Positions 42,351 to 50,454 of a stretch of 55,054 bases of DNA are shown piece by piece. The stretch is from an uncultured Alistipes sp. (GTDB lineage Bacteria > Bacteroidota > Bacteroidia > Bacteroidales > Rikenellaceae). The DNA is taken from the NCBI GenBank assembly GCA_947629705.1, contig CANREN010000012.1, forward strand, positions 1 through 55,054. Direction: 5' to 3'. Numbering within the stretch: position 1 is the first letter of the stretch; every line of letters starts with the position of its first letter. The notes under the pieces are model-generated. The model made no database searches. It had not been told where the DNA came from and saw nothing but the letters and a program-made list of their open reading frames with translations. A program made the translations under genes and the position numbers.

Positions 42351-42743
42351 ATGAAAAAGTACGGCTGGTTGATGATGGCGGCATACGTGCTGTCGGGAGC
42401 GGCGGGCACGGCGCAGGAGCGGCGTCTGCAGGATATTGTCTTTCCGGTGCCGCCGGGGAACGGGTACGGACCCGAATACACGCTGCCCGATTCGATGATC
42501 GTCTGGTCGCTGGATCCGTCGGAGCGATCGAAAACCGAGGCGATTTCCATCCGTTCGGCCGTGCCGATGACCTCGGTGGCGGTCATCCTGCGCGAGCATC
42601 TGCCCGTGCGAACCATGATTCTCCGGAATAATACGCTGCGGATCGGCCGTTATCTTATCCTTTCGAACGGTCAGGCCGAAAACTGGGGCCCTTATCCGAG
42701 CGGATACCTCGACGCTCGGACGATTTCGCTGCCTTTGCCTTGA
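42351..42743 (+). CDS. small exported protein of unknown function
   Basis: A 130-residue protein with a signal peptide (MKKYGWLMMAAYVLSGAAGTAQ, cleavage after TAQ). The mature part of about 108 residues is rich in beta-forming segments (LQDIVFPVPPGNGYGPEYTL, MIVWSLDPSERSKTEAISIR, TMILRNNTLRIGRYLILSNG). It has no cysteines and no membrane segment after the signal, so it is probably periplasmic or extracytoplasmic. A purine-rich GGAGGGGGAAG stretch ahead of the ATG is close to a Shine-Dalgarno, which is uncommon in this window. I do not recognise the family. Confidence 0.7.
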   Translation: MKKYGWLMMAAYVLSGAAGTAQERRLQDIVFPVPPGNGYGPEYTLPDSMIVWSLDPSERSKTEAISIRSAVPMTSVAVILREHLPVRTMILRNNTLRIGRYLILSNGQAENWGPYPSGYLDARTISLPLP

Positions 42744-42748
42744 TTTTA

Positions 42749-42785
42749 GGTATTTTTGCTTATCGATTTGGGTATTTTTGCTTAT
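42749..42785 (+). promoter_or_regulatory. direct repeat of 15 bases at 22-base spacing upstream of the porin gene
   Basis: GGTATTTTTGCTTAT occurs at 42749-42763 and 42771-42785. Each copy holds a TATTTTTG that looks like a -7 element, but neither has a TTTG at the right distance. The two-turn spacing suggests an operator, or a duplicated promoter. The porin ATG is 108 bases downstream. Confidence 0.5.
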
Positions 42786-42893
42786 TGAAAAGTCTTTTTT
42801 CCTTCCGAATTTTGCCGAAGGTTTTGACGGAAATGTCTTTTTGACGATCCGTTAATAATTTTAATAATCATTTAATAATAATTTCGGAAGGAA

Positions 42894-44042
42894 ATGAAAA
42901 CTATTGTTGCTTTGGTGTGCCTGCTGGGCATTTTCCCGGGACAGGCGCAAACCCGATCCGACGCACAGCCGGTTCCCGCTTCGCAAACGGCTTCGGAGAC
43001 GGTTCCCGAACCGCTGCCGGCCGACGCTCCGGCGGTCGGTGAACTCGCAGACAGGGTCGATGCGCTCGAACGCAAAGCCTCGGCCTGGGACAAAATTCTG
43101 GCCCATCTGCCCCGGGTCTCCGGTTATATCCAGCTCCGTTATCTGTGGGACGATGCGGATCAGTCTTCGTTTTCGATTCGCCGCGCCCGTTTCGATCTGC
43201 AAGGCGACATTTCGAAGAAAATCGACTACCGATTGCAGGTGGAATTTGCCTCGGAAGTCCAAATCATGGACGCCTTCGTGCAGTTCAAACCGTTCCGCCA
43301 ACTGAATGTGAAGGTCGGTCAGTACAAGGTTCCCTTCTCGATCGAGAATACCGATTACCTTCCGTTGAAATTCGAGTTCATCGACTATCCGATGGCCTTG
43401 CGCAAGCTGATGGGATTCAACGAGGTCATCGGCGGGCAGACGCTTTCGGCTGCGGGCCGCGACATGGGTATGACGCTCTGCGGCGGATTCGGCAAGCGGG
43501 ACGGTTACAGCCTCGTGAACTACGATTTCGGCGTTTTCAACGGCACGGGCATCAACTCCTCCGACAACAACCGTTCGAAGGACGTCGCCGCCCGCCTGTC
43601 GGTGAAGCCGGTGAAGGGGCTGACGCTGTCGGGATCGTACTACTGGGGCGAATACGGCAAGGCCTATCTCAAACGCCGGCGCTATGCTGTCGGCGCCTGC
43701 TACGACCGCGGTGCGATCGTCGTCCGCAGCGAATGGGTCGGCGGCACGACCGGCATTGCAGCGACGGAGACGGCTCCGGTGAACGATCTGAACAGCGACG
43801 GCTGGTATGCGATGGTCGGCTGGCGGGCTTCGCATACGTGGATGCCCGTTGCGCGTTACGAGAGCTTCTATGCCGACAGCGATGCCCGTTCGGCTACGCG
43901 TCAGACCAATTACACGGTGGGGGTGCTTTGGCAGCCGCTCAAACAACTGCGCTGCCAGCTCAATTATACCTACGAAGATTATGCGCTGCAGACGACCGGA
44001 AACAAGCATGTCATTGCGGTGATGCTGACGGGGATTTTTTAA
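42894..44042 (+). CDS. outer-membrane porin of the phosphate-selective (OprO/OprP-like) family
   Basis: Signal peptide MKTIVALVCLLGIFPGQAQ. Then a proline/threonine-rich stretch and a short coiled coil (VGELADRVDALERKASAWDK, about residues 48-67), a common periplasmic trimer-forming stem of this family. The barrel starts at VSGYIQLRYLWDDADQSSFS and shows the family motifs SIRRARFDLQGDISKKIDYR, VGQYKVPFSIENTDYLPL and GWYAMVGWRASHTWMPVARY. It ends in an aromatic strand (HVIAVMLTGIF). 382 residues. It is followed 19 bases later by the YeiH-type transporter, suggesting joint anion handling across both membranes, possibly sulfate or phosphate. The ion is not readable from sequence. Confidence 0.9.
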   Translation: MKTIVALVCLLGIFPGQAQTRSDAQPVPASQTASETVPEPLPADAPAVGELADRVDALERKASAWDKILAHLPRVSGYIQLRYLWDDADQSSFSIRRARFDLQGDISKKIDYRLQVEFASEVQIMDAFVQFKPFRQLNVKVGQYKVPFSIENTDYLPLKFEFIDYPMALRKLMGFNEVIGGQTLSAAGRDMGMTLCGGFGKRDGYSLVNYDFGVFNGTGINSSDNNRSKDVAARLSVKPVKGLTLSGSYYWGEYGKAYLKRRRYAVGACYDRGAIVVRSEWVGGTTGIAATETAPVNDLNSDGWYAMVGWRASHTWMPVARYESFYADSDARSATRQTNYTVGVLWQPLKQLRCQLNYTYEDYALQTTGNKHVIAVMLTGIF

Positions 44043-44061
44043 TAAAACGACATGAAACGAT

Positions 44062-45345
44062 ATGAAATGGATTGAAAAACTGCGCACCGAAGATTGGGTA
44101 ACCGTCTGGATGAGCATCCCGCTTCTGGTGCTGGCCGTGTGTTTCCCCAAGGAGATGCCGAGCGTGCCCTCGACCTTGATCGGCGAGGTGGCGTGGTACA
44201 ACATCGCCGGGTTGTTCGTCATCGTGCTGGCGGTGCTTTATGTCGGCATGGCGCTGTTGCGGCGGCCGATGAAAGGATTGTTCTTCTCGTTGTTGGCGGT
44301 CTTTCTGCTCTCGCTGCTGGCGCAGGTCGTCGCCAATATCCCGCAGGTCGCCTACTACGGATTCGAATCGGTCTTCTTCTCCGTGATTTTCGGTCTGATC
44401 GTCCGCAACGTCTGGCACGTGCCCGACTGGATGAAACCGGCCATCCAAGGCGAATTTTTCATCAAGATCGGCGTGGTCTGCCTCGGTGCGACGGTCCTGT
44501 TCAGCGATGTGATGAAATCCGGCACGTTCGGTCTGGTGCAGGCTTGTTTGGTCGTGGCCATCGTCTGGTTCTTCGCTTTTTTCGTGGCGCGGCGGTCGGG
44601 CGTCGACCGCTCTACGGCCATGATCTTGTCGAGCGGCGTGTCGATCTGCGGCGTTTCGGCCTGCATCACGGCCGCCCGGGTGGCCGGCGGTGATGACCGC
44701 AAACTCTCCTATATCGTCTCGTTGGTGCTGATCGTCGTCGTGCCGATGATCTATCTGATGCCGTGGCTCGCCGGTAAGGTGCTGCCGCTCCTGTTCTCCG
44801 ACCCGAAGGTTGTTGAAGAGGTGGCGGGCGCATGGATCGGCGGCACCATCGATACGACGTCGGGCGTCGCTGCGTCGAGCACCATCGTCGGCGAGGTGGC
44901 CAACCAGCACGCCGTCATCATCAAGGGGGCGCAGAACGTCCTGATCGGGGTCGTGGCCTTCTTCATCGCGCTCTACCTTTCGTCGCGCGGCGAGAAGGGC
45001 GCATCGAAGGCTCCGTCGTTGGCCATCGTGTGGGAGAAGTTCCCGAAATTCATCTTGGGATTCGTGGCGGCGTCGCTGGTGTTCAGTCTGTTGCAAAGCA
45101 ACGGGCAGCTGACGGTCGGCGCTTCCAAAAAATTGATCGAACCCGGGGTCGCCAAGATGTTCTCGACGCTCTTCTTTTCGTTGGCGTTCGTCTGCATCGG
45201 ATTGGACACCCGGCTGAAAGATATCGTTTCGAAGGAGAACCGCCATGCGTTGCGGGCCTTCCTGACGGCGCAGGTATTCAACATTATCATTACGTTGGTA
45301 ATTGCCGCCGCGCTGTTCGGCGTGTTGAAGCCGATGTGGAACTGA
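44062..45345 (+). CDS. YeiH-family putative sulfate exporter
   Basis: Polytopic inner-membrane protein of the YeiH/UPF0324 family, annotated as putative sulfate exporters. The 427-residue sequence has about ten membrane segments, starting with VTVWMSIPLLVLAVCF. Family motifs are FFSVIFGLIVRNVWHVPDWM, KIGVVCLGATVLFSDVMKSG, the SICGVSACITAARVAGGDD region near the transport core, GAWIGGTIDTTSGVAASSTI, and AKMFSTLFFSLAFVCIGLDT. The N-terminal 20 residues are cytoplasmic and charged. It forms a two-gene unit with the porin and ends at a strong terminator. Substrate assignment rests on family annotation only. Confidence 0.9.
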   Translation: MKWIEKLRTEDWVTVWMSIPLLVLAVCFPKEMPSVPSTLIGEVAWYNIAGLFVIVLAVLYVGMALLRRPMKGLFFSLLAVFLLSLLAQVVANIPQVAYYGFESVFFSVIFGLIVRNVWHVPDWMKPAIQGEFFIKIGVVCLGATVLFSDVMKSGTFGLVQACLVVAIVWFFAFFVARRSGVDRSTAMILSSGVSICGVSACITAARVAGGDDRKLSYIVSLVLIVVVPMIYLMPWLAGKVLPLLFSDPKVVEEVAGAWIGGTIDTTSGVAASSTIVGEVANQHAVIIKGAQNVLIGVVAFFIALYLSSRGEKGASKAPSLAIVWEKFPKFILGFVAASLVFSLLQSNGQLTVGASKKLIEPGVAKMFSTLFFSLAFVCIGLDTRLKDIVSKENRHALRAFLTAQVFNIIITLVIAAALFGVLKPMWN

Positions 45346-45367
45346 CCCCGCCGGTCGACAGCAACAA

Positions 45368-45401
45368 GAAAGCCCGTGCGGATTGCTCCGTGCGGGCTTT
45401 C
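45368..45401. terminator. bidirectional terminator between yeiH and the holin gene
   Basis: GAAAGCCCG (45368-45376) pairs with CGGGCTTTC (45393-45401), with an inner CGGA/TCCG pair. The genes on both sides converge on it. Confidence 0.8.
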
Positions 45402-45408
45402 GGTTCGT

Positions 45409-45849
45409 TCAGGCGTCGGGCTCCGGCGGCAGACCGGTCTGTCGGGCGATGCGCTGACGGACGTACCGGCGCATCCAGCCGAACAGCGGCGAATCGGAGA
45501 TCTGCGAGGCGTTTTCGAGGAACGACCAGAACTCCACGCCGCAGGTGAAGCCGGTGAACAGCCGCGCGGCATTGAGATGGAGGAAGTCGAGCACGCAACA
45601 GTCTACGATCCACGCCATGACGATGGCTGTCAGGGTCAGGGCCAATTTGACGACGGTGCGCCAGGCCTTGCGGCTCTCGAAATACCACGGACGGCCCGCC
45701 CGCAGCGTTACGGCCCGATCGGCGATGACGCCCGTTGCGAAATCGACGCAGATGAAGAAGATCGCGCAGCTGATCGACGGGATGACGGGTGCGACAACGG
45801 CGGCAAGGCTGGCTGCCGCTCCGCTAATGAATCTGTACCAGTTTTCCAT
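45409..45849 (-). CDS. phage holin-like membrane protein
   Basis: A 146-residue protein with membrane segments at about residues 8-45 (FISGAAASLAAVVAPVIPSI, then SCAIFFICVDFATGVIADR) and at 70-85 (LALTLTAIVMAWIVDCCVL). The IFFICVDFATGV...R...W segment, with the RKAWRTVVKLAL stretch after it, is the pattern of the toxin-secretion/phage-lysis (Holin_4-like) family. A charged C-terminal tail (RRYVRQRIARQTGLPPEPDA) should be cytoplasmic. It overlaps the ClpP-like gene by 26 bases, indicating coupled expression. It is the last gene of a phage-like block. No endolysin is adjacent, which is odd for a lysis cassette. Confidence 0.8.
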   Translation of the reverse strand: MENWYRFISGAAASLAAVVAPVIPSISCAIFFICVDFATGVIADRAVTLRAGRPWYFESRKAWRTVVKLALTLTAIVMAWIVDCCVLDFLHLNAARLFTGFTCGVEFWSFLENASQISDSPLFGWMRRYVRQRIARQTGLPPEPDA

Positions 45850-46723
45850 CGAGCGAGCAGCGTTTGAGAATGTTCTTCTTAGGGTCGTATTCCGGATAGG
45901 TTTCGGGGTAGGCTTCGATGCGGGCCACGGCCCGTTCGAGCAGGGCGCGGGCTTCGGTGTGCAGCGATCGGCGCTGCATCTCTTGGCGGGTCTCCTCGTC
46001 GAAATGGAGCACGTTCCGGTCGTCGGGCACCTCGCGGGAATCGATTTCGGATTTGCTTCCGAGCCCGATGGCCGCGAGCAGCCGTTTCCAGCCTCGGATG
46101 CAGGGGCGGTTCGTCCGGTTTTCGATCGGCTGTTCTGTCGCGTCGACGATCCGGTCGGCCAAGCCGGCCGCGATCGCTTCGTCGGGCGAGAGCCAGCGGC
46201 CGTTGCCGTTGTTTTCGGCCATCAGCGCTTCGAACTCCTCGGCGGGACGTCCCGAACGGGTCGCATAGACGCCGGCGATGCGGGCATCGGTCTGGCGGAG
46301 CAGCTCGACGTGGCTTGCCAATTCGGCGGCGTTGCCCTCGGTGGCGCATACGGCATTGTGGATGAGGTAGAGGGCGTTGGCCGACAATTCGCGACAGCCT
46401 TCCGACGCCGCCTGGGCGATGATGGTCGCGGCCGAAGCCGTGTAGCCGTAGCAGCGGGTGGTGATGCGGGCTTCGAGCGAACGGAGGGCGTCGTGGATCA
46501 ACAGGGCGTCGTTGACGTCGCCGCCCGTAGAGCGGATATTGACGATCACCTCCGGAGCCTGTATCTCCGCGATGCGGCGCAGCGCCTCGCGGAATTTCTC
46601 GTAGGTGGCGACCCGCTCTTCGGGAACCTCGAACTGCCACTCTTCGGGCACGCCGATGGTTCCTTCGATGTCGATATGGCACGTTCCCGCCGTATCGACG
46701 ATTTGGATTTCGGATTTCATCAT
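45824..46723 (-). CDS. ClpP-like (phage prohead) serine protease
   Basis: Phage prohead proteases of the ClpP type cleave capsid scaffold. EVIVNIRSTGGDVNDALLIH (about residues 58-77) is the oxyanion-hole glycine loop. The catalytic Ser97 is in GYTASAATIIAQAASEG and His122 in LYLIHNAVCA. The WLSPDEAIAAGLADRIVD segment is family-typical. 299 residues, including a C-terminal extension of about 110 residues (PCIRGWKRLLAAIGLG, ARALLERAVARIEAYPETYP) that could be a scaffold-like or anchor region. No capsid or portal gene is nearby, so its substrate in this locus is unclear. It could also be a domesticated cellular protease. Confidence 0.85.
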   Translation of the reverse strand: MMKSEIQIVDTAGTCHIDIEGTIGVPEEWQFEVPEERVATYEKFREALRRIAEIQAPEVIVNIRSTGGDVNDALLIHDALRSLEARITTRCYGYTASAATIIAQAASEGCRELSANALYLIHNAVCATEGNAAELASHVELLRQTDARIAGVYATRSGRPAEEFEALMAENNGNGRWLSPDEAIAAGLADRIVDATEQPIENRTNRPCIRGWKRLLAAIGLGSKSEIDSREVPDDRNVLHFDEETRQEMQRRSLHTEARALLERAVARIEAYPETYPEYDPKKNILKRCSLDGKLVQIH

Positions 46724-46819
46724 GTGTATCGGTGATTTTTTAGGAAAATGGATTCGGAGCCGAAGCTCCGCGGTGAGAGGGAGAGAGGAGGAAGGACGGT
46801 CGTACGGCGGTGGGCGGAA

Positions 46820-47083
46820 TCACACGGCCCGAAGCTCTTTGTAGAAGGCGTTGCGCGCCTTTTCGTAGGAGCAGCAGAACTCCTCGGCTATGGTTTCGAA
46901 TGCTTCGCAGCGGGGCGTTCCGGCCCGTTCCGCACGACGTACCGCGTGGTAGATGGCCCGGCGTTCGCAGGCTCGGATGTCGATGAGACCTGTCCGCATC
47001 AATTTTTCGACGGCTTCGCGGGGAGGAAGATCGCCGATCGTTTCGAGCAGAAGGCCGGCGAATCGATGATCGAGTTTGCTCAT
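46820..47083 (-). CDS. small helical protein with HTH-like segment
   Basis: A protein of 87 residues, MSKLDHRFAGLLLETIGDLP onward. It is all-helical by composition, and AFETIAEEFCCSYEKARNAF near the C-terminus has the spacing of a helix-turn-helix. Basic (RRAIYHAVRRAERAG). It lies between the ClpP-like gene and the 785-residue gene, same strand, gaps of 96 and 57 bases. I do not recognise a family. It may regulate the block or be a small structural/assembly factor. Confidence 0.6.
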   Translation of the reverse strand: MSKLDHRFAGLLLETIGDLPPREAVEKLMRTGLIDIRACERRAIYHAVRRAERAGTPRCEAFETIAEEFCCSYEKARNAFYKELRAV

Positions 47084-47112
47084 TTTTTTTGTGGATTGTA
47101 TGGATCATTCCG

Positions 47113-47127
47113 TTTTTTGGGGGGGGG
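47113..47127. repeat. T6G9 homopolymer doublet
   Basis: Six T followed by nine G between the small HTH-like gene and the stop of the 785-residue gene. On the minus strand it reads C9A6, like the C9A8 at 692-708. Confidence 0.9.
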
Positions 47128-47140
47128 CGCACTCGGCCGT

Positions 47141-49498
47141 TCAATCCTCCGGCAGCCGTTCGAACGAGCAGCGCATGGCCCGGGCATCGGGATCGTAGGC
47201 TTCGATGCTTGCGAGGGTGGCCCGGACGACACCTTGCCCCGTGTCGATGCGGAATACCGAACGGAGGTCGGCCTGTCCGGTTCCGAGCGCGAAGAGCGCT
47301 TCGTATTCATCGGGGTCGATGCGCAGCGTCAGTGCGATGCGTTCCAACGAGCCTTCGCGCGCTGCCTGGCGCCGATAGAAACGGTTCAGCCCCTTCAATC
47401 CGTCGCGATCCTCGAAACAGAGTGTGAATCCGGCCGTGGTGTCGTCGCCCGCGAAGTGGAAAGCTGCCAGCGGATAGCCGGTTCCGTTCGACGGGTAGCC
47501 CCAGCGTTCGTTTTCGGGCAGCGGGCGGATGCCCGCATAGCTTACGATTCGGGGCGTGAGGGTCGAATCGTCTTGTGTCAGGTCGTCGCGATCGCCCATT
47601 TGCAGCAGCAGTGCCGACGGGGCATTGCGGTAATGTCCGGCCGAACTGATCGTCGGGGCGAAAAGCGGATTGCGCAGCACTTTTTCGCCGTCGAGCGCCG
47701 CCGCCGACGGGGCCTCGCAGCTCCAAGCTCCGAAGGTCTCTCCGGTTTCGCTTTCGAACCGTTTTACGGGACCGTCGCCTTCGCGATAGCGCCAGTTGCG
47801 CAGCCGGTGGATTTCGGGGGCGATCGCCGTTCGGACGATGGGTTGCAGGAAATCGGTGCGGCCGATCCAGTCGACCTCCGGCCCTGCGCCGAAAAAGTCA
47901 TCCGCCGGTTCGATGTAGACGGTTTTCGTCGCCTCCTCGGTGTAGAACCGCAGATTGAAGAGATGCGCTACGGCCCGCAGCAGTTCGATCTGACGGATGC
48001 GCAACTGGGCTACATCCTTGAAGTCGAGGTTCGAACCGAATGCCGGTCCTGTCCGGAAGACGGGTCGCAGCGAACACTCTTTGTGCAGCGTCAGTTTCAT
48101 CGCCGGATCGGCTCCCGAGAAATAGATCTGATCGAAATATTTCGGATCGGTCGGCGTAATCCGTTCGGTCGCCGTGCTGATCCGCAGTTCGACCGTGGTC
48201 TGGCCCGTTTCATTGATATGCCCGTCGTAGAGGGCCCAATCGCCCGAATAGGGCGTCCAGCTGCTGTTTTCGAGGATATAGAGGGCCGGCTGGGTGATCG
48301 AACCGGTCGTCGGCGAGGCAACCAGCGCCGAGCGGCTCGTGAAATCGGCCCACTGTTCTTCCGTCGTTCCGTTTCGGTAGATTAACCGATAGCGGTCGCC
48401 GGATTGGTAGTCGAAGACGATGATGCGATAGGAATGATTCAGCATCAACTGGTTGCGACGGTCGGCATAGCGGTTCGCCAATGCGAATTTCACTTCCGTT
48501 CCGGAGCCGAGATAGAGCGTATCGAATCCTTTCAGCAGGGCTCGGCTGACGATGCGGTGGTCGGTTGTGTAGCGCAGGTAGTATTCGAATCCGACCTCGA
48601 CGCTCGTCGGCGGCGCGAACAGGATTTTGCCATCCTTCAACCGGAAACAGCCGCCGTGGTTGACCAATTCGGGGATCGGTTCGCCGTCGGCATCGAGCGT
48701 TTGGGGCGTGGCCGTCTCGACGATGTTGCCGATGGTGTTGTAGAGCGCCGTCGGATCGGCATAGACGCGGCCGGTCGCATTGGCCGAGGCCGTTGCCGGA
48801 GCGAGCCTTCGGGCGTAGAATCCCATGCGTGCGTCGGCGGCGGCCGTGTCATGCGAGGAGTAGGCGCCGCTCATGTAGAGCGATCGGAAGAAATCCGATT
48901 CCAGAAAGCGGCTTTCGATGCGGTAGCCGGCCTTCCCGATCAGGACGTTCAGGAGGCTCGCGATGTGGAGGAACGGGCGGTAGTCATCGACCGAGAGCAT
49001 CCGTTCGGCGGGCAGCAGGTCGGAGGAGTCGTATTCGGTCGGATATTCGTCGCGGTGCACCGGAAAGAACCGTACAGGGGTATCGGCCGTCCAGCTGTCG
49101 AGAATTTCCGTGGGGGTGAGCGTTGCGCGGAAGTCGACATCGAGCGTGTTGAACATGGCGCGGGCGGCATTTTTCGCCCATTGCGCACCGTCGTCGCGCA
49201 GTTCGAACACATACTCCGTCTCCGATGCCGAGAGCAGACGGGCGGTGCCTGCGAAGAGCACGGCTCCGTCGGCCGTCAGCTCAGCCGTGTGCTGTTCTTC
49301 GTTGAATCGGGTCGCCGCGTGCGGATCGCGTGCGAAGCGGGCGATGGCATCGTTGTTCGCAGTTGCCGGCAGCGTGATTTTCAGCGAACGGCCTTCGCCG
49401 CAGGCATCCGCATCGGCCAGCGTCGAGGCATTGTATTTCGGGAGCTCGGGCAGGCGGCCGCCGAGGTCGCAGCGGATTCGGTCGATTTTCAGTTCCAT
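47141..49498 (-). CDS. large phage-like structural protein of unknown function
   Basis: A 785-residue protein starting MELKIDRIRCDLGGRLPELP at 49498 (a longer frame would cross the upstream gene). No signal peptide, no membrane segment. It is beta-rich with many short aromatic strands (VGFEYYLRYTTDHRIVSRAL, YLGSGTEVKFALANRYADRR, SGDWALYDGHINETGQTTVE). One helical stretch (LLRAVAHLFNLRFYTEEATK, followed by TVYIEPADDFFGAGPEVDWI) resembles the phage tail-associated fold in which a domain swap yields a hub. Late GGHFAGDDTT-like and FEDRDGLKGLNRFYRR segments are unassigned. It overlaps the upstream 321-residue gene by ten bases. From context I infer a tail or baseplate-like protein, but no family is recognised. 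Confidence 0.6.
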   Translation of the reverse strand: MELKIDRIRCDLGGRLPELPKYNASTLADADACGEGRSLKITLPATANNDAIARFARDPHAATRFNEEQHTAELTADGAVLFAGTARLLSASETEYVFELRDDGAQWAKNAARAMFNTLDVDFRATLTPTEILDSWTADTPVRFFPVHRDEYPTEYDSSDLLPAERMLSVDDYRPFLHIASLLNVLIGKAGYRIESRFLESDFFRSLYMSGAYSSHDTAAADARMGFYARRLAPATASANATGRVYADPTALYNTIGNIVETATPQTLDADGEPIPELVNHGGCFRLKDGKILFAPPTSVEVGFEYYLRYTTDHRIVSRALLKGFDTLYLGSGTEVKFALANRYADRRNQLMLNHSYRIIVFDYQSGDRYRLIYRNGTTEEQWADFTSRSALVASPTTGSITQPALYILENSSWTPYSGDWALYDGHINETGQTTVELRISTATERITPTDPKYFDQIYFSGADPAMKLTLHKECSLRPVFRTGPAFGSNLDFKDVAQLRIRQIELLRAVAHLFNLRFYTEEATKTVYIEPADDFFGAGPEVDWIGRTDFLQPIVRTAIAPEIHRLRNWRYREGDGPVKRFESETGETFGAWSCEAPSAAALDGEKVLRNPLFAPTISSAGHYRNAPSALLLQMGDRDDLTQDDSTLTPRIVSYAGIRPLPENERWGYPSNGTGYPLAAFHFAGDDTTAGFTLCFEDRDGLKGLNRFYRRQAAREGSLERIALTLRIDPDEYEALFALGTGQADLRSVFRIDTGQGVVRATLASIEAYDPDARAMRCSFERLPED

Positions 49499-50454
49499 GA
49501 TTGACGGGGGCGGTTTTTCGGACGGAAAGTGATTTCGAGGGGGCTCATCGTGCCGTATTTGTGGACGGCGGCACGGTCGCTGATGACGTCCACCGGCGTA
49601 TAGCCGGCGCCTTCGACGATCCATACTTCGGGTGTGTAGAGCAGTTCGGCAAGGGCTTCGAGTCTTTCGCGGGTTTCGAGGGCCGACCGCAGGGTTCGGC
49701 GGCATTCGAAGGTCGTCGAGCTGACATATCCGCCGCTTCCGTAGGCCGATCGTTTCGTCGATTCGACGGTTGCCGTCGTCTCGATGGGGAACGAGTAGTG
49801 TTCGATCGAACCGCTTCGGCTGCGCCAAGCCAATCGTACGGCCTCCTGCACGGGCTTGACGACGGCATAGACCGCTTTGCCGCACGGGCCGGCATCGACC
49901 GTGATTTGGTCGGCATTCGGAAAATCGGCGGTATCGAGCCGGAAGAGGTGCAGCCCGCCCGAGGGAATGACGTGATTTTCTGTAACGGCGTTCGGGCCGT
50001 ATTCGATGGTGAGCGTGATTTGTTGCGATGCTTGGGTCATGAGCGTCAGTTCATCGGCGGCTCCGTCGGGAATCAATCGCACGAGGGGCATGGAGGTGAG
50101 CAGGCAGGGGGCCGGAAGTTCGTCGGCCGAGGGAAGGAACGTGCGGGGCGGTGCGGCGAGCGTTTGGGAAGAGGCCGAGGAGGAGGCCTCCACGATGGCC
50201 GTGAGCGTGCGGCCCTCTCCGCCGTAGACGCCGGTGCTGCCGGTGGTCGGGGTGAATCGCAGGGCTCGTCGGAGATAGGGGGCGATGTCGAATTCGGCCG
50301 AGCGGGTTGCGGCGAAACGTTTCGCACCGTAGAGACGGGTTCGCGAGGCATCGGTGATGCGGATTTCGATGTCGGCGAGCGAGTCCTCTTGGACCGCATA
50401 GGTCAGCGGGCAGCCGAGCGGTACATACGAGTTGGGAATACGGGTGAATTGCAT
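49489..50454 (-). CDS. phage-like structural protein, first gene of the block
   Basis: A 321-residue protein, MQFTRIPNSYVPLGCPLTYA. It has no signal or membrane segment and is beta-rich. DSLADIEIRITDASRTRLYG, RSAEFDIAPYLRRALRFTPT, and EVWIVEGAGYTPVDVISDRA near the C-terminus look like Ig-like or tail-fold strands. I do not recognise the family. It overlaps the 785-residue gene by ten bases, which suggests a stoichiometric pair. Upstream (minus-strand direction) lies the DnaA-box cluster at 50631-50759; no standard promoter was found for this gene. Confidence 0.6.
   Translation of the reverse strand: MQFTRIPNSYVPLGCPLTYAVQEDSLADIEIRITDASRTRLYGAKRFAATRSAEFDIAPYLRRALRFTPTTGSTGVYGGEGRTLTAIVEASSSASSQTLAAPPRTFLPSADELPAPCLLTSMPLVRLIPDGAADELTLMTQASQQITLTIEYGPNAVTENHVIPSGGLHLFRLDTADFPNADQITVDAGPCGKAVYAVVKPVQEAVRLAWRSRSGSIEHYSFPIETTATVESTKRSAYGSGGYVSSTTFECRRTLRSALETRERLEALAELLYTPEVWIVEGAGYTPVDVISDRAAVHKYGTMSPLEITFRPKNRPRQSWN

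Noticed and set aside
46748..48385. 545-codon plus-strand frame opposite the phage-like genes
   Set aside because: Crosses two minus-strand genes and an intergenic homopolymer; composition is that of a shadow.
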